A stretch of DNA of 64,000 bases. It comes from Gammaproteobacteria bacterium. Lineage in GTDB: Bacteria > Pseudomonadota > Gammaproteobacteria > Ga0077554 > Ga007554. The notes beneath the pieces were generated by a model. That model was not told the DNA's origin. It did not search any database and was given only the letters and a program-made list of their open reading frames with translations. Within the stretch, counting starts at the first letter, position 1, and each line of letters starts with the position of its first letter. The stretch covers positions 16,597-80,596 of the forward strand of contig JAKFXX010000032.1 of NCBI GenBank assembly GCA_021731145.1. Direction: 5' to 3'. Of the stretch, positions 39,220 to 45,857 are shown piece by piece. The translations under genes and the position numbers were made by a program.

Positions 39220-39273
39220 GAAATTTTAAGCATTTTATTGGGTGCTACGTTTAAGTTAGGCCTTCAAAAGGAG

Positions 39274-39627
39274 ATGAAATTGAGTCGTATAGCACCCTTG
39301 ATCTTCACAATAACTGCATTGATGCTCGCTGGCTGCCAGAGTACTGGTGTTATTCCAATGGACCGCGATTCCTACATGATTGGTAAGAAAGATGGTGCGC
39401 CAGGGCTTGGTGTATCACTCACCAATAAAGCAGAGGTCTATCGTGAAGCCAATATCTTCTGCCGCGAGAAAGGACTTGAAGTCGAGACGCTGCATGTCAC
39501 GACTACGCCAGCGAGACCAGGGCAACTCGGCTCAACAGAGTTGCAATTCAGATGCACATCGCCCGGTGGCGTAGCGCAACCCCTCGTCAAAGAATCCGAC
39601 AAGGTCATCGAGATTCGCAATCGCTAA
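39274..39627 (+). CDS. Small lipoprotein of unknown function
   Basis: A 117-residue lipoprotein: signal peptide with lipobox LMLAGC, so it is likely anchored in the outer membrane. The mature part (DRDSYMIGKKDGAPG, then KAEVYREANIFCREKG) resembles small YgdI/YgdR-like or DUF-type envelope lipoproteins, but I cannot name it. The ATG at 39274 sits right against AAAGGAG; the TTG two codons later (39280) has a better 6-base spacing and may be the true start. Confidence 0.72.
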   Translation: MKLSRIAPLIFTITALMLAGCQSTGVIPMDRDSYMIGKKDGAPGLGVSLTNKAEVYREANIFCREKGLEVETLHVTTTPARPGQLGSTELQFRCTSPGGVAQPLVKESDKVIEIRNR

Positions 39628-39644
39628 AACGGAGAAAGCGCGGC

Positions 39645-39798
39645 AGGTTGGGCTGAATGCAATGAAGCCCAACAATCCAGGGCGACGATGTGATTGAAAC
39701 GTGCGTGGTGAATTTTTATTTTGATTGTGGATCATCAGGTTATGCCGAGCACTGGACATTGGCTTGATGTGTTGGGCTTCGCAAGCTCAGCCCAACCT
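39645..39798 (+). repeat. 154-bp direct repeat, copy 1
   Basis: Nearly identical to 40505-40657 and in the same orientation. Each copy begins with AGGTTGGGCTGAATG...GAAGCCCAAC and ends with GTTGGGCTTCGC...CAGCCCAACC, so each edge is itself a hairpin. The two copies bracket the coiled-coil membrane-protein gene at 39822. Confidence 0.8.
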
Positions 39799-39821
39799 TG
39801 CGCTGTAGAGAGAGACCGCGA

Positions 39822-40322
39822 GTGAGCGAAATTTCTGATTTCATCTCCATGAATGCCTCGTTGCTCGTTTCGATTTTGGCGCTAGTCATTAGTCTTGTTA
39901 CAAATGCGATCTCAAGAAAGGCTGGCAAACTAAGCCAAGCAGCCAAAGAAGAGTCAGACCGAATCTTGCTCTTTGAAAAGAAGAGAGAAATGCTGAATGA
40001 GGTTGACCGCCAGAATGCGAGAATGGGAACATTTTTGATGATAACAGTACAAAAAGTTATCTTGTTAAACGATCATCCCGATCTGCGCAAAAAATATCCC
40101 GATGAATACGGGCGCCTTCTGAACAACCTTAATTGTGTTCAAACTCTTCGGTCAAAGCATGAGGAACAACGGTCTGGGCTGGAAAGAATTGGCGATGGTT
40201 TTGATATAACGAAACAAGACGAAATTCTTGCAAACATTCGCTGTTTAAGCATTTACATTGACGAAGAGATTTCTAAAGAGGAGCGAGGCTTAAAGGACTT
40301 TCTTTCAAAAATCAGCGAGTAG
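39822..40322 (+). CDS. Membrane-anchored coiled-coil protein of unknown function
   Basis: About 166 residues. One N-terminal TM (MNASLLVSILALVISLVTNA), then a charged helical region (KAGKLSQAAKEESDR, then KKREMLNEVDRQ) likely to be coiled coil, and a cytoplasmic C-terminal part. No known domain recognised. The GTG at 39822 is chosen as start; an ATG at 39849 is also possible. It has lower GC and more Lys/Glu than its neighbours and lies exactly between two direct repeats, so it may be acquired DNA. Confidence 0.6.
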   Translation: MSEISDFISMNASLLVSILALVISLVTNAISRKAGKLSQAAKEESDRILLFEKKREMLNEVDRQNARMGTFLMITVQKVILLNDHPDLRKKYPDEYGRLLNNLNCVQTLRSKHEEQRSGLERIGDGFDITKQDEILANIRCLSIYIDEEISKEERGLKDFLSKISE

Positions 40323-40403
40323 CCCGGATGAAGCGATAGCGTAATCCGGGGATCGCCGCTCCGACACATCCCGGATTGCGTGTTACTCCATCCGGGCTAC
40401 TTT
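40320..40403. repeat. TAGCCCGGATGAAGCG-type inverted repeat
   Basis: AGTAGCCCGGATGAAGCG at the left is matched by CCATCCGGGCTACT at the right, with internal TAATCCGGG and CCCGGATT arms. This is a widespread intergenic palindrome of gammaproteobacteria. It begins at the stop codon of the coiled-coil gene and could act as a terminator. Confidence 0.65.
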
Positions 40404-40504
40404 CTGGGGCGGAATTATGGGGGTGGGCTGTTATGGTGAACGGCGAAATGTTTGGCTTCATTTCACTCAATCCAACTTGCACTGGCTAAAAAAACAAGCA
40501 CGGT

Positions 40505-40657
40505 AGGTTGGGCTGAATGAAATGAAGCCCAACAATCCAGGGCGATGATGTGATTGAAACGTGGGTGGTGAATTTTTATTTTGATTGTGGATCATCAGAT
40601 ATGATGAGTGCTGGACATTGGCTTGATGTGTTGGGCTTCGCAAGCTCAGCCCAACCC
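40505..40657 (+). repeat. 154-bp direct repeat, copy 2
   Basis: Second copy of the repeat at 39645-39798, including the long identical core GTGGTGAATTTTTATTTTG. The stretch 40323-40670 holds only this repeat and the CCCGGAT palindrome; I see no gene in it. Confidence 0.8.
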
Positions 40658-40670
40658 ACCACGCTTGCCC

Positions 40671-41003
40671 TTACTCAAAGATCGGGGTCAGCTTCGCAAG
40701 CACCTCGTCCATGACAGACGTCGGTACGCTTTCCAGCTTGCGGGCGTGGAGTGAGCCGAGATCGAGGGCGCGAGGCTGGTCACATCGAACGACCTCCGTT
40801 GTGTTCGTTCCGCCCCCCATGAGCGGCACCGCAAAGCCTGCCGTGCGGGCGAAGTTTCCGCCGCTGGTGATCGGCAGCACTATCGGGGTTTTCGTCAGGC
40901 GGTTGAAGGCGGCTGGCGACACAACGAGGACGGGGCGCGTGCCTTGTTGCTCATGCCCGGAAGACGGATCAAGCGACACCAGGTAAATATCGCCGCGCTC
41001 CAT
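40671..41003 (-). CDS. Toxin of the MazF/PemK family (ChpB-like)
   Basis: Probable mRNA endonuclease of a type II toxin-antitoxin pair. 110 residues: MERGDIYLVSLDPSSGHEQQ, RPVLVVSPAAFN, VLPITSGGNFARTAGFAVPL, and VRCDQPRALDL, closely parallel to E. coli ChpB. The ATG shares one base with the antitoxin stop (TAATG). It is intact, unlike the RelE/ParE toxin at 24066. Confidence 0.92.
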   Translation of the reverse strand: MERGDIYLVSLDPSSGHEQQGTRPVLVVSPAAFNRLTKTPIVLPITSGGNFARTAGFAVPLMGGGTNTTEVVRCDQPRALDLGSLHARKLESVPTSVMDEVLAKLTPIFE

Positions 41004-41260
41004 TACAGCAGTTCACTACCGACCGGCTTTGCATCGAGCCAGACACGATCTTCGGTGGACAGATCGGCCGAGGCATCACATTGAGCCAGCAGATCGTCCA
41101 GGCTGTAACGTGGGCGCGACTGCGGCTCGATCACCAGGCGGCCGCCATCGACGGCCACGCTGACCGTAGCGCCTGCCTGCAGGTGCAGCAGATCGAGGAT
41201 GGCAGGCGGTACGGCCAGCATGACCGAGCCGCCGACCTTGCGGAGATTGGTTGTGTGCAT
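41003..41260 (-). CDS. Antitoxin of the MazE/ChpS family
   Basis: 85 residues with an AbrB/MazE-like swapped-hairpin DNA-binding domain (NLRKVGGSVMLAVPPAILDL) and the SRPRYSLDDLLAQCD segment shared with E. coli ChpS, which contacts the toxin. First gene of a two-gene operon; antitoxins of this type usually repress their own promoter, which would lie in the AT-rich 41261-41300 stretch. Confidence 0.9.
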   Translation of the reverse strand: MHTTNLRKVGGSVMLAVPPAILDLLHLQAGATVSVAVDGGRLVIEPQSRPRYSLDDLLAQCDASADLSTEDRVWLDAKPVGSELL

Positions 41261-41359
41261 AATGCGTCCCCCTGCGGTTTAATTATATTAATGTATAACA
41301 TATTCCGCCACGCCATGCAAGCTTATTCGAGACTTTCAATTAGCCCATACCTACACAGA

Positions 41360-41445
41360 CTAAAAAAACAACATTGACAGCAAACGAATTGAACAGTGTT
41401 TAAATGCGGCTTATAGTCGAAACCAATTTCACACACCACCCTCAT
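41360..41445 (+). promoter_or_regulatory. Upstream sequence duplicated ahead of two exported-protein genes (copy 2)
   Basis: Counterpart of 39131-39219, here with ATAGTCGAAACCAATTTCAC, ending 18 bases before the lipase ATG. The similarity stops close to the ribosome-binding region in both copies, which fits a shared promoter or 5' leader. Confidence 0.45.
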
Positions 41446-41462
41446 AAAAGGATTTTTCCACC

Positions 41463-42377
41463 ATGATCAAAACCAGCCTGCTTGTCCGTGTTTTTGGTTT
41501 GTTGCTGTTATTCTCGCCACCCTTCGTTTTCGCGCTGCCATACAACAGTCTTTATGTCTTCGGTGACAGTCTTTCCGATAATGGCAATGCTTACATATTG
41601 ACGGGAGGCGTGGTTCCGCCGAGTCCGCCGTATGCGCAACGTTTTTCCAACGGGCCGGTGGCGGTTGAAAATCTGGCTGCGGCGTTCGGAATCGGGCTTG
41701 CCCCTTCTGCACTGGGCGGCACGAACTATGCCGTTGGCGGCGCCACCACAGGTGCCGCGAGCTTTATTCCCCCTTTGAACGGCACAGGCATCAGTACCCA
41801 GATTGGGGCTTTCACGGCCGCATCGCCGGTGTTTGATCCGGCGCGGAGCCTGTTCGTTGTGTGGGGTGGGCCGAATGATTTTTTTCTCAATCCGACTGCC
41901 GCGTCGATTGATCCTGCGGTGACAAATTTGGCAAATGCCATTACGGCGTTGGCGGGGATGGGGGCCGAGCATATCCTGGTGCCGAACATGCCGGATCTGG
42001 GGACGACACCGTTTGGCCTCTCTCTGGGCGCTCCCGATTCGGCTGGCTTGACGATGTTGAGCCTGGGTTTCAATCAGGGGCTGGCGCAGATGCTGGGGTC
42101 GCTGGATGCAGTGCTTGCGGCCGATATCATACCCTTCGATACCTTTTCCCTGCTAAGCGAGGTGCGGCTTAACTCCTCCGTATACGGCTTTGCGAATGTC
42201 AGCGAGCAATGCTTGGGCAATCCGGCATGCACAGATCCCGATACCTACCTGTTTTGGGATGGCGTGCATCCGACGGCGCGCGGCCATGCCATTCTTGGCG
42301 CAAGCTTTGCCGCAGCGGTGCCAGAGCCGTCGAGCGTTGCGCTTCTTCTGCTAGTGTTTAATTGCGTAAGTTCATGA
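41463..42377 (+). CDS. GDSL-type lipase/esterase with truncated PEP-CTERM signal
   Basis: Secreted SGNH hydrolase. Signal peptide (LLLFSPPFVFA), block I FGDSLSDNGNAY with the nucleophile Ser, block III GGPNDFF with the oxyanion Asn, and block V DGVHPTARGH with catalytic Asp and His. The C-terminus begins a PEP-CTERM sorting signal (VPEPSSVALLLL), but the reading frame enters a mini-transposon at 42351 and ends FNCVSS. The hydrophobic helix and basic tail are lost, so exosortase-dependent sorting should fail, while the catalytic domain is complete. Confidence 0.9.
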   Translation: MIKTSLLVRVFGLLLLFSPPFVFALPYNSLYVFGDSLSDNGNAYILTGGVVPPSPPYAQRFSNGPVAVENLAAAFGIGLAPSALGGTNYAVGGATTGAASFIPPLNGTGISTQIGAFTAASPVFDPARSLFVVWGGPNDFFLNPTAASIDPAVTNLANAITALAGMGAEHILVPNMPDLGTTPFGLSLGAPDSAGLTMLSLGFNQGLAQMLGSLDAVLAADIIPFDTFSLLSEVRLNSSVYGFANVSEQCLGNPACTDPDTYLFWDGVHPTARGHAILGASFAAAVPEPSSVALLLLVFNCVSS

Positions 42378-42450
42378 TATATGAAAGTTGTTAAAAATCA
42401 ATTGCATGACCTAGAATATAATATCGCCAATTAATGCAATTAAACACTAG
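42351..42450. mobile_element. 96-bp MITE with CTAGTGT ends, inserted in a PEP-CTERM signal
   Basis: Inverted ends CTAGTGTTTAATTGC and GCAATTAAACACTAG are perfect over 15 bases. CTAG is present at both edges, again consistent with a TA duplication in a CTAG target. The interior (TATATGAAAGTTGTTAAAAA to GAATATAATATCGCC) is similar to the element at 45774-45857. No coding capacity. Confidence 0.88.
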
Positions 42451-42503
42451 GTTTGACCGGGATACTCATGCTGCGGCGTCGGAAGGAGACGATGGCTGTG
42501 TAG
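42447..42503 (+). pseudogene. Severed end of the PEP-CTERM sorting signal
   Basis: Directly after the right CTAG the sequence reads CTA-GGT-TTG and on to a stop at 42501, encoding LGLTGILMLRRRKETMAV. Joined to the VPEPSSVALLL before the element it gives a textbook PEP-CTERM tail: PEP motif, hydrophobic helix, Arg-rich end. The region 42504-42688 contains no gene; a partial CACGGTTGGGCT repeat lies near 42528. Confidence 0.85.
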
Positions 42504-42688
42504 ATTTGTGTTGCGCTCACAAGCACGGTTGGGCTAAACGAAATGAGTTTATGGCGCTGACGGCATGGTAAAACGCGCCCCCTTGCATACGCCTTTTTTT
42601 CAACCTATAGTTTAACGGCGGGGGCACGGCAACAGGTAAGTTGTCCCTTGCGCATAGTCACACTTGCTGCTTGATAAAGGAGGTCACC

Positions 42689-43381
42689 ATGAAACACCAA
42701 GGGATGCTGCACAAAAGAATCGCTTCAGGCATTTTTGCCGCAACCGTTGCACTGGGGGTTTGTTATTCCGCCCAGGCCGCCGAATTCACTTTCGACAGCA
42801 CCTTCGTTCAAAGCGGCACCACCGCGGCCGTCACGTTTCCGCTCCAGCTCTCCAACGTGCAGCAGAACCAAATCACCGCATATTCGATCCAGAGAAGGCC
42901 TCAAGGCTCCACCGTGTGGACCGACGTGACGCAATTGAACTGCGGCGTATCATCATCGTACTCAATGGCATCAAGCTTTATCGCCAGCTCAAGCGGCGTC
43001 AACGGCAATTTTGTCGCCACCTGCGGCCCCGGCGTCAATGCAGGCGATGTGGCGCGATTGTCGGTCACCGTCAATCCGCAACAACCGCTGATATTGGTCG
43101 CGGGTCCTCGCATATTGGCATCGAACAGCACCACCAAGCTGGTCTGGTTGCACAGCGGAGGTTTTTTTCAATGCCAACCGTTTACGCTTAACAACCAACA
43201 CCCCGTCTGGAATCCAGGCAACTTTGCTTTGACAAGCCAGCTTTCGACATCGACACAGGGTGACATCAGCCTGGTCGCATCGTCTTCGCCTAAGACCGTG
43301 TCTTTCGCCCTGCAATGTATCCCATCCACCTTCGGGTTCAACATACCTCCCGTGGCCGTAGTGAACGTGACGGTAAACTAA
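42689..43381 (+). CDS. Secreted protein of unknown function
   Basis: About 230 residues. The start at 42689 has a very strong ribosome-binding site (AAAGGAGG, 6-base spacing) and yields a standard signal peptide cleaved after AQA. The mature protein is rich in Ser, Thr, Val and Asn, with beta-strand alternation and four Cys (NCGVSSS, ATCGPG, FQCQPF, LQCIPS), suggesting a disulfide-bonded beta-sandwich. It has no C-terminal sorting signal. Function not recognised. Confidence 0.75.
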   Translation: MKHQGMLHKRIASGIFAATVALGVCYSAQAAEFTFDSTFVQSGTTAAVTFPLQLSNVQQNQITAYSIQRRPQGSTVWTDVTQLNCGVSSSYSMASSFIASSSGVNGNFVATCGPGVNAGDVARLSVTVNPQQPLILVAGPRILASNSTTKLVWLHSGGFFQCQPFTLNNQHPVWNPGNFALTSQLSTSTQGDISLVASSSPKTVSFALQCIPSTFGFNIPPVAVVNVTVN

Positions 43382-43499
43382 TTCACGCCAGACAAAACCG
43401 GGCGCAGGCTCAATGCAGTGTGTGCTATGCACACCCTGCATTTACATTAACCTGACACCATCTCCGACACTCCCCTTTTTTATAGCTCCCCTTTTGGTT

Positions 43500-44549
43500 A
43501 TGCTTTGTGCGACTCCCGTCAGACCACCAGGTAAATCTCCTTTGAACATAGAGCAAAATAGCCGCATCGCTGCCTGGACTGCCGTCGCACTCTTGTTGTT
43601 TATAGCGCTCAACAACCACCTTCTTCCGGCGCTGCTGGCGGGATTGCTTGTCTATGAACTGGTTCACCTGCTCGCTCCGCGCATCCGGTTAAAACAGTTG
43701 CAAGGCGGCAAGGCAAAGATCGCGGTGATTGCCCTGATTGCCGCGTTAATTGTTGGTGGTCTAACGGCGTTGATCGTTGGGGCGACGGTGTTCTTTCGCA
43801 GCGATGCCGAAAACATTCCCATGCTTCTACAAAAAATGGCCGAGATTCTGGAAAGTTCCAGAGCCATGTTGCCGATCTCACTGGTGCAATATCTGCCAAC
43901 CGATGTGGACGCGCTTAAAGATACCGTTGTTCACTGGCTGAAGGAGCATGCCGGCGAGCTGCAAACAGCAGGAAAGGAGACGGGGCGCATGGCTGCGCAC
44001 ATTCTGATCGGCATGGTCATCGGCGCGATGATTTCGCTCAGGGAAGTGACAGAGGACCACAGACATGGGCCGCTTGCATCCGCGCTCATCGAACGCGCGT
44101 CGCGCCTTGGCGCTTCCTTCCGCAGGGTGGTTTTCGCCCAGGTGAGAATTGCCGCGCTCAATGCCACTTTTACCGGGATTTATCTGGCGGTTATCCTGCC
44201 TTTGGCGGGCGTTGATTTGCCGCTGGTCAAAACGATGATAGCGCTCACCTTCCTGCTCGGGCTGCTGCCTGTGATCGGGAATCTGCTGTCGAACACCATC
44301 ATTGTCATCGTAAGCCTGAGCCTATCGGTTAATGTTGCTCTCGGCTCTTTGGTATTCCTGATTGTGATCCATAAGCTGGAATATTTCCTTAACGCGCGCA
44401 TCGTCGGAACGCAGATACGGGCATCCGCCTGGGAATTACTGCTGGCGATGCTGGTAATGGAATCCATCTTCGGATTAATAGGCGTGGTGGCCGCGCCCAT
44501 TTACTATGCCTATATCAAGGACGAACTGTCGGCGAGAAAGCTGATTTAG
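43500..44549 (+). CDS. AI-2E family transporter (permease)
   Basis: Integral membrane protein of the AI-2E/PerM family. Around 350 residues with about eight TM helices: an N-terminal pair (WTAVALLLFIALNNHLLPAL), a central soluble region (residues about 120-190), and a C-terminal bundle with the family motif LLPVIGNLLSNTIIVIVSL and a PIYYAYIK end. The substrate is uncertain; autoinducer export is documented for few members. Starts at 43413 (ATG), 43500 (ATG) or 43542 (TTG) are all possible. Confidence 0.85.
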   Translation: MLCATPVRPPGKSPLNIEQNSRIAAWTAVALLLFIALNNHLLPALLAGLLVYELVHLLAPRIRLKQLQGGKAKIAVIALIAALIVGGLTALIVGATVFFRSDAENIPMLLQKMAEILESSRAMLPISLVQYLPTDVDALKDTVVHWLKEHAGELQTAGKETGRMAAHILIGMVIGAMISLREVTEDHRHGPLASALIERASRLGASFRRVVFAQVRIAALNATFTGIYLAVILPLAGVDLPLVKTMIALTFLLGLLPVIGNLLSNTIIVIVSLSLSVNVALGSLVFLIVIHKLEYFLNARIVGTQIRASAWELLLAMLVMESIFGLIGVVAAPIYYAYIKDELSARKLI

Positions 44550-44595
44550 CTTGCGCAAGATTCATGAAACCCAGATTGTCCATTAGCATACAACG

Positions 44596-44628
44596 CCGTT
44601 CATGGTGAATTTATCGAGCCATGAACGG
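44596..44628. terminator. Perfect 10-bp stem hairpin between convergent genes
   Basis: CCGTTCATGG and CCATGAACGG are perfect inverted copies separated by 13 bases. It lies between the 3' ends of the AI-2E permease and galE and probably acts on one or both. The T-tract is weak, so it may instead be part of the neighbouring repeat. Confidence 0.5.
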
Positions 44629-44650
44629 CCCTTCGACAGTGTGTGGCGTG

Positions 44651-44731
44651 TAGGTTGGGTCTCGGCAACTGCTCCATGCGTTGCCCTACCTCCTGCATCC
44701 ATGCAGTCGAAGCGAAGCGGACCCAACATTG
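44651..44731. repeat. GTAGGTTGGGTC hairpin repeat split by a 48-bp beta element
   Basis: The intact form at 17371-17400 reads GTAGGTTGGGTC-AAGCGAAGCGG. Here the same sequence is interrupted after GGGTC by exactly 48 bases (44662-44709, beginning TCGGCAACTGCTCC and ending CATGCAGTCG), then resumes AAGCGAAGCGGACCCAACATTGC. This is the cleanest insertion event for the beta element and defines its ends. Confidence 0.85.
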
Positions 44732-44737
44732 CACTGC

Positions 44738-45730
44738 TCAAGCCCCGCGCTGCCGCAGCTTCTTCTCCCATTCCAGCGATGTCTTGACGATGACATCCAA
44801 ATCATCATATTGAGGCTGCCAGCCCAGCACTTCGCGGACGCGTTCCGCCTTGGCCACGAGCATCGGCGGGTCGCCGGCACGGCGGGGCATCTCGTGGATG
44901 GTCAATGGCTGGCCGTGGATGCGCTGCACAGTGTCGAGCACTTCGCGCACGCTGTAGCCGTGACCATAGCCGCAATTAAGGGTAGTGGATGTGCCGCCGT
45001 TACGCAGGTAGTCGAGGGCCTTGAGGTGGGCGGAGGCGAGGTCTTCGACGTGAATGTAATCGCGCACGCCAGTGCCGTCCGGCGTGGGGTAGTCAGTGCC
45101 GAAGATTGAGACTGAGGGACGTTTACCCACAGCGGCTTCGCAGGCGACCTTGACCAGCAGGGTGGCGTCGCGGGTGGACTGGCCGATGCGGCCTTGCGGA
45201 TCGGAACCGGCGACATTGAAGTAACGCAGTACTACATGGCGCAGATCGCTTGCGGCGCTGAGGTCACGCAGCATCCATTCGCTCATCAGTTTCGAGGTGC
45301 CATAGGCGTTGATGGGTGCATTGGGGCTGTCTTCACTGGCGAGGGGACCGTCCGGGATGCCGTACACGGCGGCGGTGGAAGAAAAGATGAAGTGTTTGAC
45401 GCCTGCCTCGGCGCAGCATTGCAGCAGATTGCGCGTGCTACAGGTGTTGTTGCCATAGTACTTCAGGGGATTGCTGACTGATTCGGGCACGACGGTGTGC
45501 GCCGCAAAGTGGAGCACGGAGTCGATGTCATGTTCATGCAGCAGGTGTGAAACCAGTGCGTAGTCACCGGTGTCGCCGACGACGAGTTCACCGTGCAACA
45601 CGGCATCGGCAAAGCCACTGTAAAGATTGTCCAGCACGATGACGCGCTCGCCGGCCTCGCCCAGTTGACGCGTCACGTGGCTGCCTATATAACCCGCGCC
45701 GCCGGTGACCAATATGCCTTTTTGTGCCAT
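44738..45730 (-). CDS. galE: UDP-glucose 4-epimerase
   Basis: NAD-dependent interconversion of UDP-glucose and UDP-galactose. 330 residues. Motifs: VTGGAGYIGSHVTRQLGE, catalytic Ser in FSSTAAVYG, Tyr and Lys in YGTSKLMSE, and YFNVAGSDPQGRIGQ. Likely supplies sugar for surface polysaccharide. Standing alone on the minus strand, its promoter lies in 45731-45854 beside a MITE. Confidence 0.95.
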   Translation of the reverse strand: MAQKGILVTGGAGYIGSHVTRQLGEAGERVIVLDNLYSGFADAVLHGELVVGDTGDYALVSHLLHEHDIDSVLHFAAHTVVPESVSNPLKYYGNNTCSTRNLLQCCAEAGVKHFIFSSTAAVYGIPDGPLASEDSPNAPINAYGTSKLMSEWMLRDLSAASDLRHVVLRYFNVAGSDPQGRIGQSTRDATLLVKVACEAAVGKRPSVSIFGTDYPTPDGTGVRDYIHVEDLASAHLKALDYLRNGGTSTTLNCGYGHGYSVREVLDTVQRIHGQPLTIHEMPRRAGDPPMLVAKAERVREVLGWQPQYDDLDVIVKTSLEWEKKLRQRGA

Positions 45731-45773
45731 ATAAAATGATCCTTTGCTGTTTTGTGTTCGATTGACAGGCTGT

Positions 45774-45857
45774 TAGCGCTTGACGCCCAATCTAATGCTA
45801 TATGAATGTTGTTACAAATCAACTGAATGGCCGATAATATAATGTCGCCAAGCGCTA
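45774..45857. mobile_element. MITE related to the 42351 copy, at the stop codon of the Lon-like gene
   Basis: Ends TAGCGCTTGAC and the inverted GCCAAGCGCTA, with an interior matching the 42351 element (TATATGAATGTTGTTACAAA, then GATAATATAATGTCGCC). Its right TA is in the stop codon of the protease gene. Removing the element would turn the present TAG into TAA, so the insertion kept the protein length unchanged. The terminal bases differ from the other two copies, so it is a diverged subfamily. Confidence 0.72.
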
